Shown here: positions 55,344 to 63,221 of the stretch, one piece after another
Numbering within the stretch: position 1 is the stretch's first letter
Layout of the letters: each line of letters begins with the position of its first letter
Source: Streptomyces sp. AJS327
Lineage (GTDB): Bacteria; Actinomycetota; Actinomycetes; Streptomycetales; Streptomycetaceae
Direction: 5' to 3'
Assembly: GCF_013450295.1 (NCBI RefSeq)
Contig: NZ_SKBR01000004.1
Span: 465,001-529,000 of the forward strand
DNA length: 64,000 nt
Made by a program: the position numbers and the translations under genes
Notes under the pieces: generated by a model
The model's input: the letters and a program-made list of their open reading frames with translations, nothing else
What the model was told of the DNA's origin: nothing
Databases searched by the model: none

Positions 55344-56162
55344 GTGGGATCTCTGCGCAATCCGATCGGGCCGCTTCCCTCCTCCATCTACTGGCGTCGG
55401 AGGACCGTCGCGGTTGCCATCCTCGTGCTCCTGGTCCTCCTGGTCGTCTGGGCCTTCAGCTTCGGGGGAGACGAGAACACCTCCGGCGAACAGGGCCAGG
55501 GCGGCGGGGGCAACGCCCCGCCCAGCACCATCACCCCCGGCCCGTCCGACTCCGGACCCGCGATCAGCGACCGTCCCGGCGGCCGGGACGAGGCGGAGGA
55601 CGGCGACCAGGACGGCTCGGGCGGCTCCGGCACGGACGACGAGGACGGCGCGGACGGCAAGGGCTCGGGCACCGAGGGCGGTTCGGGCTGGTCCGAGGCC
55701 AACCCGGGCAGCGAGAGCGGCGGTTCGGGCGGGGGTTCCGGGAAGGGCGTTCCGGCGGGCAGCGGCCTGCCCGCCTGCGAGTCCCCGGACGTCACCCTCA
55801 GCCTGCGCAGCGTGAAGAAGAAGTACGACGCGGACGAGCGGCCCACCCTGGAACTCACCGCCAAGAACACGGGCGACGCGGCCTGCCTCATCGACCTCGG
55901 GCCGGAGGCCACCGTCGTGACGGTCACCGACTCCGACGACCGGAAGGTCTGGGCCTCGGACGACTGCGCGAGCGACGCCACGCCGTACCGGGTGCGGGTC
56001 CCGGCGGAGGACGAGACGCGGCACACCTTCGAGTGGCACCGCGTCGCCAGCCCCGCGAAGTGCGGAGACTCGCCGTCCCCGGTGTCCGCCGGGAAGTACG
56101 AGGTGAAGGCCAAACCGAAGGGGCTGTCCGCCGCCCGCGGCTCCTTCACGCTCGGCGGCTGA
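55344..56162 (+). CDS. Membrane-anchored protein with a C-terminal beta domain
   Basis: 272 residues from a GTG with AAGG eight bases upstream. One membrane helix (about 19-41) precedes a Gly/Ser/Asp/Glu-rich low-complexity linker to about 145. The outer domain of about 125 residues has four Cys (two disulfides possible) and strands of a DUF4232- or Ig-like fold (LSLRSVKKKYDADE, then LELTAKNTGDAACL). Role unknown. Confidence 0.8.
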   Translation: MGSLRNPIGPLPSSIYWRRRTVAVAILVLLVLLVVWAFSFGGDENTSGEQGQGGGGNAPPSTITPGPSDSGPAISDRPGGRDEAEDGDQDGSGGSGTDDEDGADGKGSGTEGGSGWSEANPGSESGGSGGGSGKGVPAGSGLPACESPDVTLSLRSVKKKYDADERPTLELTAKNTGDAACLIDLGPEATVVTVTDSDDRKVWASDDCASDATPYRVRVPAEDETRHTFEWHRVASPAKCGDSPSPVSAGKYEVKAKPKGLSAARGSFTLGG

Positions 56163-56212
56163 CCCCCGCGCCGACGCCGCCCGGGAGCGCGGTCGTCGGT
56201 GCGGTCAGAGCG

Positions 56213-57349
56213 TCAGACGTACCGCTCCAGGATGGACGACTCGGCGAGTCGGGAGAGGCCCTCGCGCACCGAGCGGGCCCGCGCCTCGCCCACGCCCTCC
56301 ACGGTCTGGAGGTCGTCGACGCTCGCGGCCAGCAGCTTCTGTAGCCCGCCGAAGTGCTCCACGAGCCGGTCGATCACGGTGCCGGGCAGCCGCGGCACCT
56401 TCGCCAGCAGCCGGAAGCCACGTGGTGACACCGCCGAGTCGAGCGTCTCCGGTGCGCCGCTGTACCCCAGGGCCCGCGCGACGGTGGGGAGTTCCAGCAG
56501 CTCCGGGTGGGTCAGCCGGTCGAGATCGCCGAGCGCCTCCGGCACGCTGCGGGTACGGCGGCCGGAACCGCCGGTCTGCGGGACGTAGTCCCGGACGACG
56601 AGTTCACGCTCCGGCTCGACACCGGCGATCAGCTCGTCCAGCTGGAGGGAGAGCAGACGGCCGTCGGTGCCCAACTCCACGACGTACTCCGCGATCTCCG
56701 TGGCGATGCGGCGCACCATCTCCAGTCGTTGCGCGACCGCGGTGACGTCACGGACCGTCACCAGATCCTCGATCTCCAGGGCCGAGAGGGTGCCCGCCAC
56801 CTCGTCCAGCCGGAGCTTGTACCGCTCCAGCGTGGCCAGCGCCTGGTTGGCCCGGGACAGGATCGCGGCGGAGTCCTCCAGAACCCGCCGCTGACCGTCG
56901 ACGTACAGCGCGATCAGCCGCATCGACTGGCTGACCGACACCACGGGGAACCCCGTCTGGATCGAGACCCGCTGCGCGGTGCGGTGCCGGGTGCCGGTCT
57001 CCTCGGTCTCGATGGAGGCGTCCGGGACGAGCTGCACCCCGGCACGGACGATCTTGGCGATGTCCCGGTCGAGGATCAGCGCACCGTCCAGCTTGCACAG
57101 TTCGCGCAGCCGGGTCGCGCTGAAGTCCACGTCCAGGACGAAACCGCCGGTGCACAGCGCCTCGACCGTGCGGTCCATGCCCAGCACGATGAGTCCGCCG
57201 GTGTTGCCGCGCAACACGCGTTCGAGGCCGTCACGCAGCGCGGTACCCGGTGCGACGGCGCTCAGGGAGGCGCGCATCAGGCGCTCGCTACCGGCGCCGG
57301 GACTCCCACCGGCCCTGGCGGGAACAGCTGCCCGGTCGTTGGCTGCCAC
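56213..57349 (-). CDS. disA: DisA, diadenylate cyclase
   Basis: 378 residues from a GTG with AAGGAG. Cyclase domain with the DGA motif (88-90) and RHR motif (121-123), a helical spine, and a C-terminal helix-hairpin-helix domain that binds branched DNA. It makes c-di-AMP from ATP and pauses at DNA lesions. Start 61 bases after radA ends, on the same strand, so likely one operon; RadA controls DisA in Bacillus. Confidence 0.97.
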   Translation of the reverse strand: MAANDRAAVPARAGGSPGAGSERLMRASLSAVAPGTALRDGLERVLRGNTGGLIVLGMDRTVEALCTGGFVLDVDFSATRLRELCKLDGALILDRDIAKIVRAGVQLVPDASIETEETGTRHRTAQRVSIQTGFPVVSVSQSMRLIALYVDGQRRVLEDSAAILSRANQALATLERYKLRLDEVAGTLSALEIEDLVTVRDVTAVAQRLEMVRRIATEIAEYVVELGTDGRLLSLQLDELIAGVEPERELVVRDYVPQTGGSGRRTRSVPEALGDLDRLTHPELLELPTVARALGYSGAPETLDSAVSPRGFRLLAKVPRLPGTVIDRLVEHFGGLQKLLAASVDDLQTVEGVGEARARSVREGLSRLAESSILERYV

Positions 57350-57410
57350 TGCACTCCTTCGGTCGTGCGGGTGTTGACGGGCGAGACCAGGCCAAAGTCT
57401 ACCGGCGGCG

Positions 57411-58799
57411 TCAGCCGCCCCGCGCGGTGCGAGCGGGCAGCACCCGCAGGGCCTCTCCCACGTCCGCGACCTCCAGCACCCGCATCCCCTCCGGAATCCG
57501 CCCGGGATCCGCCGGCACCAGCGCGTGGCTGAAGCCCAGCCGGGCCGCCTCCGCCAGCCGGCGCTGCACCCCCGTCACCCTGCGGACCTCCCCGGCCAGG
57601 CCGACCTCCCCGATCGCCACCAGGTTCTGCGGGAGCGGGGTGTCACTCGCCGCGCTCGCCAGCGCCAGGGAGACCGCGAGGTCCGCCGCCGGTTCCGAGA
57701 GGCGCACCCCGCCCACGGTCGCGCTGTAGATGTCGCACTTGCCCAGTGCCTTGATCCGGCCACGCTGCTCCAGCACCGCCAGCATCATCGAGACCCGGGA
57801 GTTCTCCAGCCCGGAGGTGGTGCGCCGGGGCGAGGGAATCTGGCTGTCCACCGTCAGCGCCTGCACCTCGGCCACCAGCGGGCGCTTGCCCTCCAGGGTC
57901 ACGGTGAGGCAGGTGCCGGGGACCGGCTCGGCCCGGCGGGTCAGGAACAGGCCGGACGGGTCGGCCAGCCCGGTGATGCCCTCGTCGTGCAGTTCGAAGC
58001 AGCCCACCTCGTCCGTCGTGCCGTAGCGGTTCTTGACGCCGCGCACCAGGCGGAGCCGCGCGTGCCGGTCGCCCTCGAAGTGCAGCACCACGTCGACCAG
58101 GTGCTCCAGCAGCCGCGGGCCCGCGATGGCGCCGTCCTTGGTGACGTGCCCGACCAGCAGGGTGGCCATCCCGCGCTCCTTGGAGGCACGGATCAGGGCG
58201 CCCGCCACCTCGCGGACCTGCGCGATACCGCCCGGGGCACCGTCGATCTCCGGGGACGCGACGGTCTGCACCGAGTCGAGGACCAGGAGTGCGGGCTTCA
58301 CCTCGTCCAGATGGGCCAGGACCGCGGCGAGATCGGTCTCCGCCGTGAGGTACAGGTGGTCGCTGATCGCCCCGATCCGGTCGGCACGCAGCCGCACCTG
58401 ACCCGCCGACTCCTCACCCGTGACGTAGAGCGTGCGATGGTCCGGGCCGGCGGCCTTGGCCGCCACGTCCAGCAGCAGCGTCGACTTGCCCACCCCCGGC
58501 TCGCCCGCCAGCAGCGCGACCGCGCCCGGCACCAGCCCCCCGCCCAGGACCCGGTCCAGCTCCGGGACGCCGGTGCCGCGCGCCTCCGCCTGCTGCCCGT
58601 CGACCTGGCCGATGGGCAGCGCCGAGGTGGTGACCCGCCCCGGGGCCGTGGTGCGCACGGCGGGTGCGCCACCCTGCTCCTCCACGGTTCCCCACGCCTG
58701 ACACTCCGGGCAGCGGCCGAGCCACTTCGCGGTCTGCCAACCACACTCCGTGCAGCGGTAACTGGGGCGATCCTTGCCGGACGGTTTACGGGCAGCCAT
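57411..58799 (-). CDS. radA: RadA recombination ATPase
   Basis: 462 residues. Zinc finger (C16, C19, C30, C33), Walker A GEPGVGKST, the KNRYG motif, and a C-terminal Lon-like domain. It drives branch migration and works with DisA. TACGGT lies seven bases before the ATG and no ribosome-binding site is seen, so the mRNA is probably leaderless. Confidence 0.97.
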   Translation of the reverse strand: MAARKPSGKDRPSYRCTECGWQTAKWLGRCPECQAWGTVEEQGGAPAVRTTAPGRVTTSALPIGQVDGQQAEARGTGVPELDRVLGGGLVPGAVALLAGEPGVGKSTLLLDVAAKAAGPDHRTLYVTGEESAGQVRLRADRIGAISDHLYLTAETDLAAVLAHLDEVKPALLVLDSVQTVASPEIDGAPGGIAQVREVAGALIRASKERGMATLLVGHVTKDGAIAGPRLLEHLVDVVLHFEGDRHARLRLVRGVKNRYGTTDEVGCFELHDEGITGLADPSGLFLTRRAEPVPGTCLTVTLEGKRPLVAEVQALTVDSQIPSPRRTTSGLENSRVSMMLAVLEQRGRIKALGKCDIYSATVGGVRLSEPAADLAVSLALASAASDTPLPQNLVAIGEVGLAGEVRRVTGVQRRLAEAARLGFSHALVPADPGRIPEGMRVLEVADVGEALRVLPARTARGG

Positions 58800-58806
58800 G
58801 CCCGTC

Positions 58807-58812
58807 ACCGTA
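58807..58812 (-). promoter_or_regulatory. radA: -10 element of radA, leaderless type
   Basis: TACGGT on the minus strand, seven bases before the ATG. Confidence 0.5.
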
Positions 58813-58975
58813 TAGCCGCCCGCCGACACCGCCGATCGGCCCTCCCACGCGGGGGCGCCCACGGTGCGTGAGACGCCCCACGGGGCGGCTCCCGGCGGAC
58901 GGGGCATATCGGTTCGTTGCCACCGCAAGTCGCACGAGTCACACGTATGGATTAAAGATGTCCTGGAGACGCGGG

Positions 58976-59001
58976 GGAACTGGCGTCAGACGCCTACCGT
59001 C
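58976..59001 (+). promoter_or_regulatory. ECF-type promoter of the sigma-like/BACON gene
   Basis: GGAAC (58976-58980), 17 bases, CGTC (58998-59001): the shape of promoters read by ECF sigma factors, SigE being one candidate. The start codon follows within nine bases, so the mRNA is expected to be leaderless. Confidence 0.65.
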
Positions 59002-59009
59002 GCGTGGTG

Positions 59010-60980
59010 ATGAGCACCTGGCGCGAGCACCCCCGGATCCCCCTCGGCGCACCCGAGCACGCTCGCTCGCGCCACCAGGACCCGCCCGCCCCCCGCGTCA
59101 CCAGCGGCGTCACCGGAGGGGAACCGCTTCCGGAGGGGCCGCGCTGGGCCCGGGAGGCCCGCGCCACCCACGACGCCAGGTACGCGGACGAGGTCCGGTA
59201 CGCGGACCCCGGACCGGCCGCCGCCCCCGCCGAGGCGCCGGAACGCCCGCGCAAGGAGGGCAGGGCGCCGAAACCCCGGAAACCGTCGAGGTCCGAGCAG
59301 ACGGCCCGGCACAGCGCCCGGAAGCGGCCGGGTGGCGCGTCCGGGCCGCCCCCCGGCGGGCTGACACTCCGCGAGCCCACCGGATCCGGCTGTCGCGGAC
59401 CTGAGGGGCCGGACGCCGCCCGATCGAGCGAGCCCGACGCGGCTCTGTCTCCCTACGAACCGGTCCTGGACGGCCTGTTCACCTACTGCCTCTCGGTGAT
59501 GTGCGAACACGAGGCCGCGATCACCGCGCTCGGCGAGGCGCTGGCGCTGGCCGAACGGCAGCGGGCGCGCGGCCGCGTCCCGCGCGACGCGGACCTCCAC
59601 CGCCCCTGGCTGTACGCCCTGGCCCGATGGACCTGCCTGCGGCGGCTGGAGGAGTGCCAGGGGACCGGACGCGCGGCCACCGCCCCCGACCTCACCGAGG
59701 CCGACCGGACCCGCCGCCGCGCCGAACTCGCCGCGCTCGCCTGGCCGGAGGCCGCGGGCACCGCCCCCGAGCAGCGCGAGGCGCTGGAACTCGCGATCCG
59801 CCACGGCCTGTCCTCCCGCGAGGTCGCCGCGGTGCTGTCCCAGTCGACGGAGCTGGCGACCTCGCTGCTGGCCGGTGCCGCCTGCGAGGTGGAGCGGACT
59901 CGCGCGGCACTGACCGTCGTGGAGTCGGGAGGCTGCCCCGCCGTCACCGCGCTCGCCGGGGACGACCGGCTGCTGCTCGGCTCGGCGCTCCGCCGCGAAC
60001 TCGTGCGGCACGTCGACGAGTGCGCCGCCTGCCGCCGGGCGGCGGAACGGGCGATGGCCGGGGTGGCCTGGCCCGGCACCGCCCCCACCACGGGCGCGCT
60101 CGCCGTGCTGGACGCGCCGCGTCCGGCGGTGCGCGCCGCGTTCGCCGTGGCGCGCCGCGCCCGCTTCCTGCACAGCCCGCGCTTCGACCGGTCCGCCTTC
60201 CCGCTGGACGCCAAGGAACGAGCCGCCCGCCGGGAGCGGCTGCGCAGCCGCGCCGTGACGACGACGGTCGTGGCCGCGGTGGTCGCCGCCCCGGTGCTCG
60301 CGCTGTGGGCCGCCTACCGGGGCGGTCCCAGCGCGGGGGAGCGGCGGGACGGCGGAGCGGTCTCGGCCTCCGAACACGAGGACCGGTCCGATCTGGACGG
60401 CGTGCCCTACGAGAACGCGGGCCGGGCGGACGACTCCGCGTCGGGGAAGCGGAAGAAGTCCGACCTCTCCGTCCGGGTGGACGGCCGGGAGGCGCGAGAC
60501 GCCGACCGGTCCGCCGCACCCCGCCGTGGGCGGCTCTCGGTACACGCCCGGCAGTCCGGTCCGGACACGCTGATCACCCTCACCGCCTCCGGGAGCGGCC
60601 CGGTGCGCTGGTCGGCCGTCTCGGACGCGTCCTGGCTGCGACTCAGCCGCTCCGCCGGGGAGTTGGGCGCCGGCGAGTCGACCATCGTGCGAGTCTCCCT
60701 CGTCCGGGAGCTGGAGCCCACCGGCGCCTGGGCGGCACACGTCCGGCTCGGCCCGTCCGGCGCGGTGGTGACCGTCCGGGGCCGGGGCGCCGGTTCGCAG
60801 GCCCCTCCCTCGGAGCCGACCTCGCCCCCGGAGGAGCGGCCCACCCCACCCCCGCCCGACGAGGAGCCGCCGCCCTCCGAGGACAGTTCCCCGCCGCCGC
60901 AGGAACCGTCAGAACCGCCGTCCTCCGAGCCCCCGCCCAGCTCCCCCACGCACGCCAACCCGGCCCCCGCCCCCGGCTGA
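59010..60980 (+). CDS. Sigma-like, zinc anti-sigma-like and BACON-domain membrane protein
   Basis: 656 residues if the ATG is used; GTGs at 59004 and 59007 are in frame. Parts in order: disordered tail (1-145); helical segment resembling ECF sigma region 2 (about 155-215); region-4-like helix-turn-helix (about 253-300, EQREALELAIRHGLSSREVA); zinc anti-sigma motif H-x3-C-x2-C (H334, C338, C341); membrane helix (about 416-436); outer BACON domain (about 500-590, SDASWLRLSRSAGELGAGES); proline/serine tail. Sigma-like and anti-sigma-like parts thus lie in one chain tethered to the membrane. Sigma region 2 is degenerate, so it may not bind promoters. Homologues exist in other Streptomyces, as far as I recall, named only for BACON. 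Confidence 0.82.
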   Translation: MSTWREHPRIPLGAPEHARSRHQDPPAPRVTSGVTGGEPLPEGPRWAREARATHDARYADEVRYADPGPAAAPAEAPERPRKEGRAPKPRKPSRSEQTARHSARKRPGGASGPPPGGLTLREPTGSGCRGPEGPDAARSSEPDAALSPYEPVLDGLFTYCLSVMCEHEAAITALGEALALAERQRARGRVPRDADLHRPWLYALARWTCLRRLEECQGTGRAATAPDLTEADRTRRRAELAALAWPEAAGTAPEQREALELAIRHGLSSREVAAVLSQSTELATSLLAGAACEVERTRAALTVVESGGCPAVTALAGDDRLLLGSALRRELVRHVDECAACRRAAERAMAGVAWPGTAPTTGALAVLDAPRPAVRAAFAVARRARFLHSPRFDRSAFPLDAKERAARRERLRSRAVTTTVVAAVVAAPVLALWAAYRGGPSAGERRDGGAVSASEHEDRSDLDGVPYENAGRADDSASGKRKKSDLSVRVDGREARDADRSAAPRRGRLSVHARQSGPDTLITLTASGSGPVRWSAVSDASWLRLSRSAGELGAGESTIVRVSLVRELEPTGAWAAHVRLGPSGAVVTVRGRGAGSQAPPSEPTSPPEERPTPPPPDEEPPPSEDSSPPPQEPSEPPSSEPPPSSPTHANPAPAPG

Positions 60981-61017
60981 CCCCGCGGTCCCGTCCGGGT
61001 CGCCCTCCGGCACGACC

Positions 61018-61056
61018 GAGCCCCCGCCCGGCGCGTACGCCTGGGTGCGGGGGCTC
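61018..61056. terminator. Bidirectional terminator with a tandem duplication
   Basis: A perfect 10-bp stem (gagcccccgc / gcgggggctc) between converging genes. Its 3' arm lies in a 16-bp unit, gggggctcagcgggac, repeated exactly twice at 61049-61080. Confidence 0.75.
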
Positions 61057-61113
61057 AGCGGGACGGGGGCTCAGCGGGACGGTGCCCCGGAGGCAGGTGC
61101 TCCGGAGTGGCGC

Positions 61114-62142
61114 TCAGGGGGCGGGGTCGGCCGGGTGCGGGGCCAGCAGCGGCAGCGTGGACGCCAGGCGCGCCGCGCACAACTCCGCGAGCTGCTCGTA
61201 GGCGGCCTCGCCCATCAGCTCGGTGAGCTCGGGCCGGTAGGACTCGTACACCGGCTTGCCGCCGCCGTGCGCCGACGGCGCGGAGGTGCACCACCAGTGC
61301 AGGTCGTGGCCGCCCGGCCCCCAGCCCCGCCGGTCGTACTCCCCGATGGAGACGTACAGCACCTGCTCGCCGTCCGGCTGGTCCACCCACTCGTAGGTGC
61401 GGCGGATCGGCAGCTGCCAGCAGACGTCGGGCTTGGTCTCCAGCGGCTCCCGGCCCTCCCGGAGGGCCAGGGTGTGCAGCGCGCAGCCGTATCCGCCGGG
61501 GAAACCCGGCCGGTTGTGGAAGATGCAGGCGCCCCGCCAGCGGCGCGTCTGCCGTTCGCCGTCCTCGTCCGTCTCCGTCCAGCCGCCGGTCGTCCCGACG
61601 TCGTGGAACTGCCAGGTCTCGGGGGTGAGTCGGGCCACGTGCGCGGCCACCCGCCGCTCGTCCTCCTCGTCGGTGAAGTGCGCGCCGAGCGTGCAGCAGC
61701 CGTCCGAGGCGCGGCCGGAGCGGATGCCCTGGCAGCCCGAGCCGAAGACGCAGTTCCAACGCGAGGTGAGCCACGTCAGATCGCAGCGGAAGATCTGCTC
61801 CGCGTCGGCCGGATCCCGGAACTCGACCCAGGCGCGGGGGACGTCCAGGCTGGTCTCCTCCGCGCGGGGTGCCCGGCGCACGGCTGGAGCGCCCGAGTCC
61901 GGAGCCCCCGGGATCACCGGAGGAACGGCGTCCGCCACGCCCCCCACCGCACCGCTGTCCCCGGCGTCGTCCGTGTCCGTCACGTCCCCGGCGTCGTCCG
62001 CGCCGGTCGCGTCCCCGGCGTCCCCAGCGTGCTCGCCGTGCTCGCCGTGCTCGACGTCGATCGCTCCGTCCGGTCGGGAACTCCGGGTCGCCGCCGGAAT
62101 CTCGCCCTGCTTCTGCCGCTTCGCCGCTTTCGTCTTACCCAC
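61114..62142 (-). CDS. Conserved Cys-rich protein, unknown function
   Basis: 342 residues from a GTG without a ribosome-binding site. The first 110 residues are acidic low-complexity. Then Cys clusters: CVFGSGCQG, a GCC pair, C in GACIFHN, GCALH, DVCWQLP and WWC. This pattern suggests metal or Fe-S binding, like DUF3109/YkgJ-type proteins. TACGCT six bases upstream points to a leaderless mRNA. Confidence 0.75.
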   Translation of the reverse strand: MGKTKAAKRQKQGEIPAATRSSRPDGAIDVEHGEHGEHAGDAGDATGADDAGDVTDTDDAGDSGAVGGVADAVPPVIPGAPDSGAPAVRRAPRAEETSLDVPRAWVEFRDPADAEQIFRCDLTWLTSRWNCVFGSGCQGIRSGRASDGCCTLGAHFTDEEDERRVAAHVARLTPETWQFHDVGTTGGWTETDEDGERQTRRWRGACIFHNRPGFPGGYGCALHTLALREGREPLETKPDVCWQLPIRRTYEWVDQPDGEQVLYVSIGEYDRRGWGPGGHDLHWWCTSAPSAHGGGKPVYESYRPELTELMGEAAYEQLAELCAARLASTLPLLAPHPADPAP

Positions 62143-62148
62143 GCCCCC

Positions 62149-62154
62149 AGCGTA
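62149..62154 (-). promoter_or_regulatory. -10 element of the Cys-rich gene, leaderless type
   Basis: TACGCT on the minus strand, six bases before the GTG. Confidence 0.5.
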
Positions 62155-62194
62155 AGCGTGCGGCGTACCGAACCCGGAGCAGGCCGCGGGCGGC

Positions 62195-62200
62195 TAGCGT
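62195..62200 (+). promoter_or_regulatory. -10 element of the Ppx/GppA gene, leaderless type
   Basis: TAGCGT, exactly seven bases before the ATG, with no ribosome-binding site between. Confidence 0.55.
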
Positions 62201-62207
62201 GCTGTGT

Positions 62208-63158
62208 ATGAGACTCGGTGTCCTCGACGTGGGTTCGAATACCGTCCACCTTCTCGTGGCCGACGCGCACCCGGGAACCCGTCCGCTGCCCGCCGTCTCC
62301 CACAAGGCGGCCCTCAGACTCGCCGAACTGCTCGACGAGCACGGCGCGATCAGCGAGGAGGGCGTGGCCCGGCTCGTCACCACCGTCGCGGAGGCCGCCG
62401 AGGTCGCCGAGGACCAGGGCGTCCAGGACCTGCTCGCCTTCGCCACCTCCGCCGTGCGGGAAGCGGGCAACGCGGGCCGGGTGCTGACCCGCGTCGCCGA
62501 GGACACCGGAGTCAAGCTGGAGGTGCTGTCCGGGGAGGACGAGGCACGCCTCACCTTCCTCGCCGCCCGCCGCTGGTGCGGCTGGTCGGCCGGGCGGCTG
62601 CTCCTCCTCGACATCGGCGGCGGCTCCCTGGAGATCGCCCACGGACCGGACGAGCGCCCCGACACCGCCCTCTCGCTGCCCCTCGGCGCGGGCCGCCTCA
62701 CCGGCGCCTGGCTGCCGGGCGACCCGCCGGAACAGACCGACGTGCGGGCGCTACGCCGCCGGGTGCGGACCGAGATCGCACGAGTGGTGGGGGAGGTCCA
62801 CCGCCTCGGCAGGCCCGACCGGGTCGTCGGCACCTCCAAGACGTTCCGGCAGCTCGCCCGGATCACCGGAGCCGCCCGTTCGGCCGAGGGCCCGTACGTC
62901 CGGCGGCGGCTGCGCCGCGCCACGCTCACCGAAGAGCTGCCACATCTGGCGGGCATGACCGCGGCGGAACGCGCCGAGCTGCCCGGCGTCCCGGAGAGCC
63001 GGGCCCGCCAGCTGCTCGCCGGGGCGCTGGTGGCGGAGGCGGCGATGGACCTCTTCCAGGTGGACGAGCTGGAAATCTGCCCCTGGGCGCTGCGGGAGGG
63101 CGTCCTCCTCGACCGGCTCGACCGGCTCGACCGGCTCGACCGGCCCCGATTCGCCTGA
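62208..63158 (+). CDS. Ppx/GppA-family phosphatase
   Basis: 316 residues of the actin/Hsp70-like ATPase fold. LDVGSNTVHLLV near the start, ATSAVREAGN, and LLDIGGGSLEI are the phosphate-binding loops; it hydrolyses polyphosphate or pppGpp. It is of the short actinobacterial type without the C-terminal HD domain. The C terminus ends in four LDR units coded by a 9-bp tandem repeat. Confidence 0.93.
   Translation: MRLGVLDVGSNTVHLLVADAHPGTRPLPAVSHKAALRLAELLDEHGAISEEGVARLVTTVAEAAEVAEDQGVQDLLAFATSAVREAGNAGRVLTRVAEDTGVKLEVLSGEDEARLTFLAARRWCGWSAGRLLLLDIGGGSLEIAHGPDERPDTALSLPLGAGRLTGAWLPGDPPEQTDVRALRRRVRTEIARVVGEVHRLGRPDRVVGTSKTFRQLARITGAARSAEGPYVRRRLRRATLTEELPHLAGMTAAERAELPGVPESRARQLLAGALVAEAAMDLFQVDELEICPWALREGVLLDRLDRLDRLDRPRFA
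63108..63143 (+). repeat. Four 9-bp tandem repeats at the 3' end of the Ppx/GppA gene
   Basis: ctcgaccgg four times in a row, coding LDR four times. Copy-number changes keep the frame. Confidence 0.9.
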
Positions 63159-63208
63159 TCCGACCCCGGTGCTCCCGGGGCCCCGCCGGGAGCACCGCCG
63201 GTGCCCTC

Positions 63209-63214
63209 TACGCT
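63209..63214 (+). promoter_or_regulatory. -10 element of the isomerase gene, leaderless type
   Basis: TACGCT, exactly seven bases before the GTG at 63222. Confidence 0.5.
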
Positions 63215-63221
63215 GTCTGTC

